This document shows, one piece after another, positions 17,852 to 29,275 of a stretch of DNA of 64,000 bases. Position numbers and translations under genes: made by a program. The stretch comes from Leifsonia tongyongensis. GTDB lineage: Bacteria > Actinomycetota > Actinomycetes > Actinomycetales > Microbacteriaceae. The notes under the pieces were generated by a model, which saw nothing but the letters and a program-made list of their open reading frames with translations, was not told the DNA's origin and searched no databases. The DNA is taken from positions 644,001-708,000 of the forward strand of contig NZ_JAAGWY010000002.1 of the NCBI RefSeq assembly GCF_010686705.1, read 5' to 3'. The stretch's first letter is position 1; each line of letters opens with the position of its first letter.

Positions 17852-17861
17852 AGCCTAGGCT
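17852..17861. promoter_or_regulatory. Palindromic divergent -10 element AGCCTAGGCT
   Basis: The 10-bp palindrome reads TAGGCT on both strands. On the plus strand (17856-17861) it ends 6 nt before the ATG at 17868; on the minus strand (17857-17852) it ends 7 nt before the GTG at 17844. Two leaderless transcripts could start from overlapping hexamers that exclude each other. Confidence 0.55.
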
Positions 17862-17867
17862 GCCCAC

Positions 17868-18314
17868 ATGAGCGACGCTGAAGTGTTCACGATCGATATC
17901 GCGAGAAGCCCCGCCGAGGTCTTCGCCTACGGCACCGACCCGACCACATTCCAGGAATGGCAGTCGGATGTGGTCGAGGCACGGATGATCAGCGGAACAC
18001 CGCGCGAGGTGGGGTCGCGCTTCAGTACGACGCGCCGGGTCGGCCCAGCCGACCGCACGATGACGCAGGAGGTGGTGGAGGCCGACGTGCCGAACCGCTG
18101 GGTCGTGCGGGGCATCGACGGGCCTATCCGGCCCGGTATGACGGTCACCATCGACCCGATCGACGGTGGCGCCGGCTCCCGAGTGACGTTCGCGTTGTCG
18201 TTCGAGGGGCAGGGCATCGGCGTCGCCCTGCTGCCGATGGTCCGGTCGGCGGCCCGAAAGGGCGCGCCTGTCAGCTATCAGGCGCTCAAGGACGTGCTGG
18301 AGTCGGGCGGCTGA
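17868..18314 (+). CDS. SRPBCC (START-like) family protein
   Basis: 148 residues with the usual layout of a polyketide-cyclase/START-like helix-grip domain: FTIDIARSPAEVFAYGTDPTTF at the N-terminus, central beta strands including TMTQEVVEADVPNRWVVRG, and a long C-terminal helix (RKGAPVSYQALKDVLESG). Such domains bind hydrophobic ligands; no ligand can be inferred. Start ATG follows TAGGCT by 6 nt. It is divergent from the epimerase gene. Confidence 0.85.
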   Translation: MSDAEVFTIDIARSPAEVFAYGTDPTTFQEWQSDVVEARMISGTPREVGSRFSTTRRVGPADRTMTQEVVEADVPNRWVVRGIDGPIRPGMTVTIDPIDGGAGSRVTFALSFEGQGIGVALLPMVRSAARKGAPVSYQALKDVLESGG

Positions 18315-18344
18315 CGCGCATCCGGTCGGCGCCCTCCCGCTCGG

Positions 18345-18911
18345 TCAGCCGAGTTCCCTGCGCATGATCCAGCGCACGCGACCGCCGCTGTGCGCTGTGG
18401 TCTCGGCGGCCCTCACGAAGCCCGCCCGCTCGAACAGCCTCGTCGTGCCGACGTAGCCGGAGATGAGGTCGACCCTGCCGGGGGTGTCCGACTCGACCGG
18501 ATAGCCTTCGACGACCTCGGCACCGTGGGCGCGTGCGTGCTCGACCGCGCCGCCGAGCAGGGTGTTCATGAGCCCCTGGCCGCGGAACGGCGGGCGCACC
18601 ACGAAACAGACGGCCGCCCAGGCATCACGCTCGTCGAGGAACGGGATGGTCCGCGAATGCATCAGGCGCCGGTAACTGGAGCGCGGGGCGATCGAACACC
18701 AGCCGGCGGGCTCGCCGTCGACGTAGGCGAGAACGCCTGGCCCCGGTTCGCGGGAGCACTCGTCCTGCATGTAGAGCGGACGCTCGAGATTGTTCAGCCG
18801 CGCATCCCGGTAGCTCATGCACCAGCATCCGCCACCGCCCGGCTTCTTGACGCCCACCACCGCGAAGAAGCCGTCGTAGTGCCCCACCGCACTCACGACC
18901 TCGACCGCCAT
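18345..18911 (-). CDS. GNAT family N-acetyltransferase
   Basis: 188 residues. The acetyl-CoA-binding motif is present as VRPPFRGQGLMNTLLGGAVEHA (about 103-124; RGQGL is the Q/RxxGxG/A-like loop), followed by AEVVEGYPVE and a C-terminal ERAGFVRA segment. A region near the N-terminus (CWCMSYRD) matches a subgroup of actinobacterial GNATs. The substrate is unknown. ATG start lies 6 nt after TAGGGT on the minus strand. Confidence 0.88.
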   Translation of the reverse strand: MAVEVVSAVGHYDGFFAVVGVKKPGGGGCWCMSYRDARLNNLERPLYMQDECSREPGPGVLAYVDGEPAGWCSIAPRSSYRRLMHSRTIPFLDERDAWAAVCFVVRPPFRGQGLMNTLLGGAVEHARAHGAEVVEGYPVESDTPGRVDLISGYVGTTRLFERAGFVRAAETTAHSGGRVRWIMRRELG

Positions 18912-18917
18912 GCTGAA

Positions 18918-18923
18918 ACCCTA
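18918..18923 (-). promoter_or_regulatory. Candidate -10 (TAGGGT) for the GNAT gene
   Basis: Minus-strand TAGGGT, 6 nt, ATG at 18911; no Shine-Dalgarno sequence. Confidence 0.45.
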
Positions 18924-18978
18924 CGCGCGCCCACCGACAGACGGCGGTCGAGCACAGGAGGGGAAACGGGGGAAAGAG

Positions 18979-19051
18979 TGGGCCCTACCGGGATCGAACC
19001 GATGACATCCACGGTGTAAACGTGGCGCTCTACCAGCTGAGCTAAAGGCCC
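18979..19051 (-). tRNA. tRNA-Val (anticodon TAC)
   Basis: 73 nt folding as a cloverleaf: acceptor GGGCCTT/AGGGCCC with one G-U pair, D-arm GCTCAGCTGGTAGAGC, anticodon stem CCACG/CGTGG with loop TTTACAC (anticodon TAC), and T-arm with loop TTCGATC. The discriminator is A and the CCA end is not encoded. Confidence 0.97.
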
Positions 19052-19107
19052 CTCATCGCCGAAGCGACGTGTCAATAGTACCGGGCGGCGCGGCGGGCGG
19101 GTGCCCG

Positions 19108-19581
19108 TCAGGCGACGTGGGCCGGCAGTTCCTCGAGCGCGGCGCGGTACGCATCCAGCGACCGTGCCTCGCCCGGCGCCGTGATGAAGCTCGCACGGAT
19201 GATGCCCGTCTCGTCGATCAGGAACGTCGCGCGGTTCGCGAACCCCTTCTCGGGCAGGAACACGCCGTATTCCTTGGCGACCTGGCCGTGCGGCCAGAAG
19301 TCGGCGAGGAGGGTGAAGTCGTAGTTCTCCTGTTCGGCCCAGACCCGCAGCGCGTACTTCGAGTCGACAGAGATGCCGACGAGCTCGACGTCGTGGCTCC
19401 TGAAGAGCGCCAGGTTGTCGCGCAGCTCGCAGAGCTCGCCCGTGCACGTACCGGAGAACGCGAGCGGGAAGAAGACGAGCGCGACCGCCCGCTTGCCCCG
19501 GAAGTCACTCAGCCGGAATGTCTCGCCGAACTGGTTGACCAGCTCGAAATCGGGTGCCTGGGTGTCGTTCTCCAGTGCCAT
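19108..19581 (-). CDS. Peroxiredoxin (AhpE/BCP-like)
   Basis: 157 residues. Reduces hydroperoxides through a peroxidatic cysteine in [14 protein letters not shown]; the preceding PLAFSG is the AhpE-type active-site loop, and the second Cys five residues on could be a resolving cysteine as in BCP/Prx[19 protein letters not shown] and [19 protein letters not shown] are typical. The ATG is preceded by AGGAGAG. The frame stays open upstream but without family likeness. It is divergent from aceE across a 215-bp region. Confidence 0.93.
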   Translation of the reverse strand: MALENDTQAPDFELVNQFGETFRLSDFRGKRAVALVFFPLAFSGTCTGELCELRDNLALFRSHDVELVGISVDSKYALRVWAEQENYDFTLLADFWPHGQVAKEYGVFLPEKGFANRATFLIDETGIIRASFITAPGEARSLDAYRAALEELPAHVA

Positions 19582-19796
19582 TGCGCTCTCCTGTCGGTAC
19601 CTCTCGCCGTGCATCCGGACGGCAGCCCGCCGACGCACGATCACACAGCTTAGACCCCTCCGCTCACACTTCGCAGCGAGCGGTCCGCAGGAGGTTCCGA
19701 GAGTGGCTAGGCTTGCAGATGGTGCCTCATTCCTGTCGCAATCCGACAGAGATGAGCCCCACACGCGATCTATCCGACACAAGAAAGAGGTCGAGG

Positions 19797-22523
<2,727 letters not shown>

Positions 22524-22540
22524 CACCGGGCCGGGCACCA

Positions 22541-23734
22541 GTGCCTAAGACGAAAGAAGAGACGCTCACCTGGCTTCGCAAGATCTCCGGTGAGCTCGCG
22601 ACGGCGACGCTGAAGCGCCTCGAGGACACCCTGCCGTGGTACCGCGACATGCCCCCGGGGCGGCGGTCCGCGGTGGGGCTGGTCGCCCAGGCCGGTATTT
22701 CGTCATTCATCTCGTGGTTCGACGACCCCCGGTCGACGCCGTGGATCGCCGCCGACGTGTTCGGTGCGGCGCCGCGGGAGCTGCTCCGCTCGGTCAGCCT
22801 GCAGCAGACGCTCCAGCTGATCAAGGTCACGGTCGAGGTCGTCGAAGATCGGGTCAAGAACGGCGGGGAGGCCCTGCGCGAGGCGATCCTCCTCTACTCG
22901 CGCGAGATCGCCTTCGGAGCCGCGGATGTCTATGCGCGCGCCGCGGAGGCGCGTGGGCTGTGGGATGCCCGCCTCGAGGCACTCGTCGTCGATTCGATCC
23001 TCACCGGCGAGTACGACGATGAGCTGCCCAGCCGCATCGCGGCGTTGGGCTGGCACGGGCACGGCGAGGTGAGCGTGTTGGTCGGCACGGCGCCCAAGAT
23101 GCTCGATGTCGACCAGCTGCGCCGCACGGCGCGGCACATGTCGGCGGATGTCCTGATCGGAGTGCAGGGAAGTCGCCTCGTGCTCGTCATCGGTCGCGCC
23201 TGGCCCAGCAACTCCGCCCCCGACGACGCCATCGGCGCCACGCCGCTGGTCAGCTTCATGGAGATCGCGACCCAGCTGGAGCCCGGCTTCGGCGCCGGAC
23301 ACCTGGTGCTGGGGCACGAAGTCCCGACACTCGTCGATGCGTCGAAGAGCGCCAAAGCGGCACTGGCCGGGTTCGCCGTCGCCAAGGCGTGGCGCAACTG
23401 CCCGCGCCCGGTCCACGCCGACGACCTCCTGCCTGAGCGGGCACTCGCCGGCGACGGGCTCGCGCGCGCCACCCTGATCAACCGCATCTACCGGCCGCTC
23501 CAGTCGCACTCGACCGAGCTGCTCACGACGCTCTGGTGCTACCTCGACAACGGGCGCTCTCTGGAGGCCACGGCGCGCGAACTCTTCGTGCACCCCAATA
23601 CGGTGCGCTACCGGCTGAAACGCGTCTCCGAGGTGATCGGTTGGGACGCGACGGGCGCGCGCGAAGCCCTCATCCTGCAGGCTGCGCTCATCGTCGGCTC
23701 GATCGCCGAGCCCGACGCACCTCGGCGCCCGTGA
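22541..23734 (+). CDS. fasR: PucR-type transcriptional regulator, FasR-like
   Basis: 397 residues. A C-terminal PucR helix-turn-helix (about 330-385; SLEATARELFVHPNTVRYRLK) follows an all-alpha sensor region. In Streptomyces coelicolor a PucR-like activator, FasR, sits directly before fabD and activates the fab operon; the present gene has the same family and neighbourhood, so an orthologous role is inferred. The symbol rests on that inference. Starts with GTG 17 bp after aceE. Its TGA overlaps the GTG of the next gene by 4 bp. Confidence 0.85.
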   Translation: MPKTKEETLTWLRKISGELATATLKRLEDTLPWYRDMPPGRRSAVGLVAQAGISSFISWFDDPRSTPWIAADVFGAAPRELLRSVSLQQTLQLIKVTVEVVEDRVKNGGEALREAILLYSREIAFGAADVYARAAEARGLWDARLEALVVDSILTGEYDDELPSRIAALGWHGHGEVSVLVGTAPKMLDVDQLRRTARHMSADVLIGVQGSRLVLVIGRAWPSNSAPDDAIGATPLVSFMEIATQLEPGFGAGHLVLGHEVPTLVDASKSAKAALAGFAVAKAWRNCPRPVHADDLLPERALAGDGLARATLINRIYRPLQSHSTELLTTLWCYLDNGRSLEATARELFVHPNTVRYRLKRVSEVIGWDATGAREALILQAALIVGSIAEPDAPRRP

Positions 23735-24654
23735 CGGGCACGGATCCGCAGCGCGGCGCGGTGTCGCGTCGCACCCTCATCAGCGTGGGGGCCGGCGTGG
23801 TCGGGCTGGCGGCGCTGACCGGAGCAGCGGGGCTGGCCGTCGAGAACAGGGTGCTCCCCGGGCGCGTCCTCATGCACCAGCTTCTCGGGCTGAACGGCCC
23901 GGCGGGCACCGTCCCCGATATCGCCGCCGGCACGATGATCAGCGGCTCCTTCACCTCACAGGCACGCCTCGGAGCGAACACGGGCTGGGCGGTCAGCTAT
24001 CCTCCGGGATCCGAGCCCGGTGCGAAGCTGCCCGTCCTCGTCGCGCTCCACGGCTATTCGGACAACCACACCAACGCGTTCGGGGCCGGTCATCTCGGTC
24101 TCGACCGATTTCTCGCCCAGGCGGTGAAGGACGGCTCGCGCCCGTTCGCCATCGCCTCCGTCGACGGCGGCAACACGTACTGGCACAAGCGCGCATCCGG
24201 TGAGGATGCCGGAGCGATGGTGATCGACGAATTCGTGCCGCTGCTGACCGACCGCGGCCTGGACACGTGGCGCATCGCGCTTTACGGCTGGTCGATGGGC
24301 GGATACGGCGCGCTGCATCTGGCCGGCACGCTCGGACCGGACCGCGTGTCGTCGGTCGTCGCCGTGAGTCCGGCGCTGTGGCATACGTCCGCCGAGGCGG
24401 CGCACATCGCGTTCGACGGCGCATCCGATTTCGACGCCAACACGCCGTTCGGCCACGAGGCGGCGCTCGCGGGCATCCCACTGCGAATCGACTGCGGTAC
24501 CGGCGACGGCTTCTACCCCGCGGTGCGCGACTACGTGTCAGGGTTGAAGCCACGGCCGTCCGGCGGCTTCACCCCCGGAGGCCATGACGCCGACTACTGG
24601 CGCCGCTTCGCCCCCGCCGAGCTCGCGTTCGCTGCCGCTCACTTCGCCTCCTGA
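23731..24654 (+). CDS. Alpha/beta-hydrolase-fold esterase, exported (Tat-like signal)
   Basis: 307 residues. N-terminal SRRTLISVGAGVVGLAAL resembles a twin-arginine signal with a hydrophobic stretch, so the enzyme is probably outside the membrane or anchored to it. Catalytic elements: nucleophile Ser in YGWSMGGYGAL (about 190), an acidic residue in DCGTGD (about 255), and a His in GGHDADYW (about 288). Closest type is the esterase/antigen-85-like group. GTG start overlaps the fasR stop (GTGA). It sits between fasR and fabD, where the Streptomyces cluster has no such gene; a link to lipid handling is possible. Confidence 0.85.
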   Translation: MTGTDPQRGAVSRRTLISVGAGVVGLAALTGAAGLAVENRVLPGRVLMHQLLGLNGPAGTVPDIAAGTMISGSFTSQARLGANTGWAVSYPPGSEPGAKLPVLVALHGYSDNHTNAFGAGHLGLDRFLAQAVKDGSRPFAIASVDGGNTYWHKRASGEDAGAMVIDEFVPLLTDRGLDTWRIALYGWSMGGYGALHLAGTLGPDRVSSVVAVSPALWHTSAEAAHIAFDGASDFDANTPFGHEAALAGIPLRIDCGTGDGFYPAVRDYVSGLKPRPSGGFTPGGHDADYWRRFAPAELAFAAAHFAS

Positions 24655-24682
24655 GCACTGTGCTCGGCGGAGGGTGCGTAGG

Positions 24683-24736
24683 ATGAACGAAGCCTCTTTG
24701 TCGACATCGGCACAGGATTCGGCAGATACTTCGTAG
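24683..24736 (+). other. Possible 17-codon upstream ORF before fabD
   Basis: An ATG with GGAGGG about 7 nt upstream opens a 17-codon frame (begins MNEASLSTSAQ) ending at TAG, 44 bp before fabD. It is Ser/Thr/Asp-rich. It may be chance or a leader peptide; there is no homology evidence. Confidence 0.25.
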
Positions 24737-24780
24737 GCGTTCGACACAGCCGCACGGCGGCGGATTGGCAGACTAGTACG

Positions 24781-25698
24781 GTGATTGTGATCGTGTGCCC
24801 GGGCCAGGGCTCCCAGACCCCCGGTTTCCTGACCCCGTGGATCGCAGAATCCACCTTCCGCGACCAGCTCACCGGCATCTCGGATGCTGTCGGCATCGAC
24901 CTCGTCGCCCACGGCACGGTCAGCGACGCCGACACGATCCGCGACACCGCAGTCGCCCAGCCCCTCATTGTGGCCGCCGGACTTCTCACGCTGTCCGCGC
25001 TCTTCGCCGATGGGCGTCGCGAGCGCGTCGGCGGTATCGCGGGACACTCGGTCGGTGAGCTGACGGCGGCGGCCGGCGCGGGCATCCTGAGCGAGACGGA
25101 TGCGGTCGCGTTCGTTCGCGAGCGCGGCGCGGCGATGGCTCGCGCAGCAGCCGAGACCCCGACAGGTATGAGCGCCGTGATCGGTGCGGACGAGACCGAG
25201 CTGCTCGCACAGCTCGATGCGCTCGGGCTGTACCCGGCGAACTTCAACGGCGGCGGTCAGATCGTCGTCGCCGGCGCCCTCGACGCGCTCGCCCAGCTCG
25301 CCGAGAACCCGCCCGCGCGCGCCCGCGTCATTCCGCTTCAGGTCGCCGGAGCCTTCCACACGCGTTACATGCAGCCCGCCGTCGACCATCTGACCGCCTT
25401 CGCTGCGACACTCACCGCGTCCGACCCGACATTGCCGATCTGGACGAACCGCGACGGTTCGCGGGTCGAATCCGGCCAAGCCTTCGTCGACCTGCTCGTC
25501 GGGCAGGTCTCCTCGCCCGTGCGCTGGGACCTCTGCATGGACGCCTTCGCCGCCGGGGTCACCGGCATCAACGAGGTCGCCCCGGCCGGCGCCCTCGTCG
25601 GTCTCGCCAAGCGCGGCCTCAAAGGCGTCCCGGCCGTCGCGATCAAGACACCCGACGACCTCCCCGCAGCTTTCGAGCTGATCGACCAGCAGGCCTGA
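24781..25698 (+). CDS. fabD: ACP S-malonyltransferase
   Basis: Loads malonate from malonyl-CoA onto ACP. 305 residues. Motifs: CPGQGSQTPGF at the N-terminus, the nucleophile Ser in AGHSVGELTAA (about 89), and the catalytic His in GAFHTRYM (about 196). GTG start. First gene of fabD-fabH-acpP-fabF; 20 bp separate it from fabH. The 126 bp upstream, holding a TGTCGACA palindrome at 24699-24706, is a likely target region for FasR. Confidence 0.96.
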   Translation: MIVIVCPGQGSQTPGFLTPWIAESTFRDQLTGISDAVGIDLVAHGTVSDADTIRDTAVAQPLIVAAGLLTLSALFADGRRERVGGIAGHSVGELTAAAGAGILSETDAVAFVRERGAAMARAAAETPTGMSAVIGADETELLAQLDALGLYPANFNGGGQIVVAGALDALAQLAENPPARARVIPLQVAGAFHTRYMQPAVDHLTAFAATLTASDPTLPIWTNRDGSRVESGQAFVDLLVGQVSSPVRWDLCMDAFAAGVTGINEVAPAGALVGLAKRGLKGVPAVAIKTPDDLPAAFELIDQQA

Positions 25699-25718
25699 GC
25701 AGGACGGAAAACACACCG

Positions 25719-26723
25719 ATGACCCACCCGACTCTCCAGCAGTCCCACGGCCCGCAGTACACACGCATCCTCAGCATCGGTGCAGCGCGCGGCGACCTCG
25801 TCGTGCCCAACGACGACCTCGTCGGGCCGATCAACTCGTCCGACGAGTGGATCCGCCAGCGCACGGGCATCATCACGCGCACCCGGGCCAGCCACGATGT
25901 TCTGGCCGTCGACCTCGCAACCGACGCTGCGAAGGAGGCGATCGCGAAGTCGGGTGTCGACCCCCAGCTCATCGACGCCGTGATCATCGCCACCATCAGC
26001 AACGGCCAGCAGACCCCGTCGATGGCTGCGGTGGTCGCCGATCGCGTCGGCGCCAACCCTGCTGCCGCCTACGACATGAATGCCGCCTGCGCCGGCTACG
26101 CCTACGCGATCGCACAAGCCGACGCCCTCATCCGCGCCGGTGTCGCCCACTATGCTCTCGTCATCGGAGCCGAGAAGCTCTCCGACGTCGTCGACCCCGC
26201 CGACCGCTCCATCTCGTTCCTGCTGGGCGACGGCGCGGGTGCTGTCGTCATCGGTCCGAGTGAATTCCCCGGGATCTCGAAGACCATCTGGGGCTCCGAC
26301 GGCTCGAAAGCCGGCGCTGTCGGCATGGACGGCACGCTCACCCAGTTCCGCGACGGCGAAAAGCCCTGGCCGACCCTCCGCCAGGAAGGCCAGACCGTGT
26401 TCCGCTGGGCCGTCTGGGACATGGCCAAGGTCGCCAAGCAGGCGCTCGACGCGGCCGGGGTCACACCCGACCAGCTGGCCGCGTTCATCCCCCACCAGGC
26501 GAACATGCGGATCGTCGACGAGTTCGCGAAGCAGCTCAAGCTTCCCGAGACCGTCGCCATCGCCCGCGACATCGAGACGACCGGGAACACCTCGGCAGCA
26601 TCGATTCCGCTCGCCACCCACCGACTGCTCGAAGAGCACCCCGAGCTCAGCGGCGGACTCGCCCTGCAGATCGGTTTCGGGGCCGGACTCGTGTTCGGCG
26701 CGCAAGTCGTTGTGCTGCCCTAA
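25719..26723 (+). CDS. fabH: Beta-ketoacyl-ACP synthase III
   Basis: Starts fatty-acid chains by condensing acyl-CoA with malonyl-ACP. 334 residues. The catalytic triad is complete: Cys in NAACAGYAYA (about 124), His in FIPHQANMRI (about 265), and Asn in TTGNTSAAS (about 295). SSDEWIRQRTGI is the usual N-terminal signature. ATG start, 20 bp after fabD; followed by acpP after 41 bp. Confidence 0.97.
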   Translation: MTHPTLQQSHGPQYTRILSIGAARGDLVVPNDDLVGPINSSDEWIRQRTGIITRTRASHDVLAVDLATDAAKEAIAKSGVDPQLIDAVIIATISNGQQTPSMAAVVADRVGANPAAAYDMNAACAGYAYAIAQADALIRAGVAHYALVIGAEKLSDVVDPADRSISFLLGDGAGAVVIGPSEFPGISKTIWGSDGSKAGAVGMDGTLTQFRDGEKPWPTLRQEGQTVFRWAVWDMAKVAKQALDAAGVTPDQLAAFIPHQANMRIVDEFAKQLKLPETVAIARDIETTGNTSAASIPLATHRLLEEHPELSGGLALQIGFGAGLVFGAQVVVLP

Positions 26724-26764
26724 ACTTGTCAACGGTCAAACGACACCCCTCAAGGAGAAAAACA

Positions 26765-27013
26765 ATGGCATTGTCCACCGAAGAAGTTCTTGCCGGCCTG
26801 GCCGAACTCATCAACGACGAGACCGGCATTGCAACCGACACGGTTGAGCTGGACAAGTCGTTCACCGACGACCTCGACATCGACTCGATCTCGATGATGA
26901 CCATCGTCGTCAACGCCGAGGACAAGTTCGATGTGAAGATCCCCGACGAAGAGGTCAAGAACCTCAAGACCGTCGGCGACGCCGTCGAGTTCATCGTCAA
27001 GGCACAGGACTAG
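26765..27013 (+). CDS. acpP: Acyl carrier protein
   Basis: 82 residues, acidic. Carries growing acyl chains on phosphopantetheine attached to the Ser in DLDIDSISMM (about residue 39). Preceded by AAGGAGA with 6-7 nt spacing. A strong hairpin follows at 27030-27058, before fabF. Confidence 0.96.
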   Translation: MALSTEEVLAGLAELINDETGIATDTVELDKSFTDDLDIDSISMMTIVVNAEDKFDVKIPDEEVKNLKTVGDAVEFIVKAQD

Positions 27014-27029
27014 AACCACACGTACGGGC

Positions 27030-27058
27030 GGCCGACCCGAATCGAATCCGGGTCGGCC
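27030..27058 (+). terminator. Intercistronic hairpin between acpP and fabF
   Basis: GGCCGACCCG and CGGGTCGGCC form a perfect 10-bp stem with a 9-nt loop. There is no following U-run, so it is more likely a partial terminator or an mRNA-stabilising hairpin that sets ACP above FabF. Confidence 0.55.
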
Positions 27059-27123
27059 CTCGTCCGTTGCCGCCTGCGAGCCTGTCGCGCGCGGTCAGTA
27101 GCAAATTACGGAGAGTTGCCGTT

Positions 27124-28359
27124 ATGACCAAGAAGATCGTCGTCACCGGTGTGGGCGCTGCGTCGCCGCTCGGTGGCACCGCCGCCGAATCGTGGAGCGC
27201 ACTGCTCGCCGGTGCATCCGGGGCTTCGACCCTCGACCACGAATGGGTGGAGCGCACCCAGCTGCCCGTCACGTTCGCCGCACAGGCGAAGGTCGCGGCC
27301 GCCGACGTGCTCGAGCGCCACGAGGTCAAGCGGCTCGACCCGTCCAGCCAGTTCGCGCTCATCGCGGGTCGCGAAGCGTGGGCGGATGCCGGGGCACCCG
27401 AAGTGGAGCCCGAGCGTCTCGCCATCGACTGGGCGACCGGCATCGGCGGGGTGTGGACCCTCCTCGACGCGTGGGACACCCTGCGCGAGCGCGGGCCGCG
27501 TCGCGTACTTCCGATGACGGTACCCATGCTGATGCCGAACGGCCCGGGAGCTGCGATCGGGATGGACCTGCACGCGCGTGCCGGCATCCGCACCGTCGTC
27601 TCCGCGTGCGCCTCGAGCACCGAATCCATCGCCAACGCCTACGACCACCTGCAGCAGGGTCTCGCCGACGTCGTCATCGCCGGCGGCTCCGAGGCCGCGA
27701 TCCACCCACTGCCGATCGCGTCGTTCGCGGCGATGCAGGCGCTCTCGAAGCGCAACGACTCCCCCGAGACCGCGTCGCGTCCGTACGACGTGTCGCGCGA
27801 CGGCTTCGTGCTCGGCGAGGGCGCTGCCGCCCTCGTACTCGAGACGGAAGAGCACGCGAAAGCCCGTGGGGCGAAGATCTACGCCGAACTCGTCGGCGGT
27901 GCTGTCACCAGTGATGCGTACCACATCACGGCGCCCGACCCCGAGGGTTCGGCCGCGGCACGGGCCATGATCGCCGCGATCAAGAACTCGGGCGCGACGC
28001 TCTCCGATGTGAGCCACATCAACGCGCACGCGACGAGCACGCCGGTCGGCGACATCGCCGAGTACAACGCGCTGCTCCGAGTGTTCGGCGAATCGCTGCA
28101 CGGTATCCCCGTGTCGGCAACGAAGGCATCCACCGGCCACCTCCTCGGTGGCGCCGGTGCGATCGAGGCGTTCTTCACGGTGATGGCCCTGCACGAGCGT
28201 ATGGCCCCGCCCACGATCAACCTCGTCGAACAGGACCCCGACATCCCGCTCGACGTCGTCACGTCCCCGCGCCCGCTCGGCGACGGCGACCTGCTCGCCA
28301 TCAGCAACTCGTTCGGCTTCGGCGGTCACAACGCCGTCGTCGCCTTCCGTTCCGTCTGA
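27124..28359 (+). CDS. fabF: Beta-ketoacyl-ACP synthase II
   Basis: Elongating condensing enzyme. 411 residues. Nucleophile Cys in VSACASSTES (about 161), His in NAHATSTPVGD (about 302) and His in STGHLLGGAG (about 338) are all present, with a C-terminal NSFGFGGHNA. The ATG lies within an open frame 19 codons longer; homology starts here (MTKKIVVTGVG). Last gene of the fab block; a long symmetrical terminator follows at 28466-28505. Confidence 0.97.
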   Translation: MTKKIVVTGVGAASPLGGTAAESWSALLAGASGASTLDHEWVERTQLPVTFAAQAKVAAADVLERHEVKRLDPSSQFALIAGREAWADAGAPEVEPERLAIDWATGIGGVWTLLDAWDTLRERGPRRVLPMTVPMLMPNGPGAAIGMDLHARAGIRTVVSACASSTESIANAYDHLQQGLADVVIAGGSEAAIHPLPIASFAAMQALSKRNDSPETASRPYDVSRDGFVLGEGAAALVLETEEHAKARGAKIYAELVGGAVTSDAYHITAPDPEGSAAARAMIAAIKNSGATLSDVSHINAHATSTPVGDIAEYNALLRVFGESLHGIPVSATKASTGHLLGGAGAIEAFFTVMALHERMAPPTINLVEQDPDIPLDVVTSPRPLGDGDLLAISNSFGFGGHNAVVAFRSV

Positions 28360-28465
28360 GCTGCTTCTTCTGGCTGCGCCGCCGCTCCTGGGGCGCAGCG
28401 TAGCTTCGCTTCGGCCGCGCGAGCGCCCTCCGCTTCGCGTTACCGAGTGTTCTTCGCACCACATG

Positions 28466-28505
28466 AACGAATCCCCGGCTGGATGTCTCCAGCCGGGGAT
28501 TCGTT
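28466..28505. terminator. Bidirectional terminator between fabF and the DUF3145 gene
   Basis: A perfect 18-bp stem (AACGAATCCCCGGCTGGA with its complement) and a 4-nt TGTC loop, between two convergent genes. AT-rich stem ends flank the GC core. Confidence 0.85.
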
Positions 28506-28574
28506 CGTCACCACCCCCGGGCGGCAGCGCGTGTGCCTGGGCCGGCCCGCCGGGTGGGAGTTTCGGTGCGGGTG

Positions 28575-29078
28575 TCAGCCCACCTTGTGGAGCCAGACCA
28601 CGGGTGTCACATCGCTGGCGTGACGGAACGGCTCGAGTTCGTCATCCCAGGCCTGCCCGAGCGCGAGCCGGAGCTCGCGGTGCAGTTCCAGCGCATCGCC
28701 GGCCGCGACCTCCATCGCGTAGCGCACGCGGTCTTCGGGGATGACGGTGTTTCCGGCACTGTCGGTCTGCGAGAAGAAGATGCCGAGGTCGGGGGTGTGC
28801 ATCCAGCGCGCCCCGTCGGAGCCCGGTCCCGGGTCTTCGGTCACCTCGTAGCGCAGGTGCTCCCACCCGCGCAGTGCCGACGCGATGGCAGCGCCGGTGC
28901 CTTGCGGCCCTTCCCAGTAATACTCCGTACGGTGTGCACCCCGAAGGACGGGCTGCGTCTCCCACGTGAAGTTGACGGCACGCCCGAGTGCGCGCCCAGC
29001 AGCCCATTCGATGTGGGGGCAGAGCGCGCCAGGTGAGGAGTGCACGAAAAGCACTCCCCGAGCTGTTGGTGCTGCCAT
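28575..29078 (-). CDS. DUF3145 family protein
   Basis: 167 residues. Recognised from GVLFVHSSPGALCPHIEWA at the N-terminus, FTWETQPVLRG and GIFFSQTD, and the C-terminal EPFRHASDVTPVVWLHK. The family is restricted to actinobacteria and its role is unknown; it is repeatedly found beside the fab cluster, which suggests a link to lipid synthesis. ATG is preceded by GGAGG. It reads toward fabF, with a symmetrical terminator between them. Confidence 0.9.
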   Translation of the reverse strand: MAAPTARGVLFVHSSPGALCPHIEWAAGRALGRAVNFTWETQPVLRGAHRTEYYWEGPQGTGAAIASALRGWEHLRYEVTEDPGPGSDGARWMHTPDLGIFFSQTDSAGNTVIPEDRVRYAMEVAAGDALELHRELRLALGQAWDDELEPFRHASDVTPVVWLHKVG

Positions 29079-29275
29079 GGTGTCCTCCGTTCGGTTTGGT
29101 ACGTCTTCCCCAACGACCAGTGGAACGGATGCCTGCAGCACGTGTATGAAGTTGTGCGGCCGGAGCCGCTGGTTGAATTATGCCGTACAACGGCGCGGAG
29201 TTACAAGATTGTGATTCGGCGGTTCGGGCAGGCGCAGGTAATAGCATGCTCGGTAGAGATACAGGAGGCCGCTCG

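Noticed and set aside
29079-29275. GCCGT-ACA-ACGGC inverted repeat as a PadR operator
   Set aside because: Arms of only 5 bp in GC-rich DNA; too weak to call.
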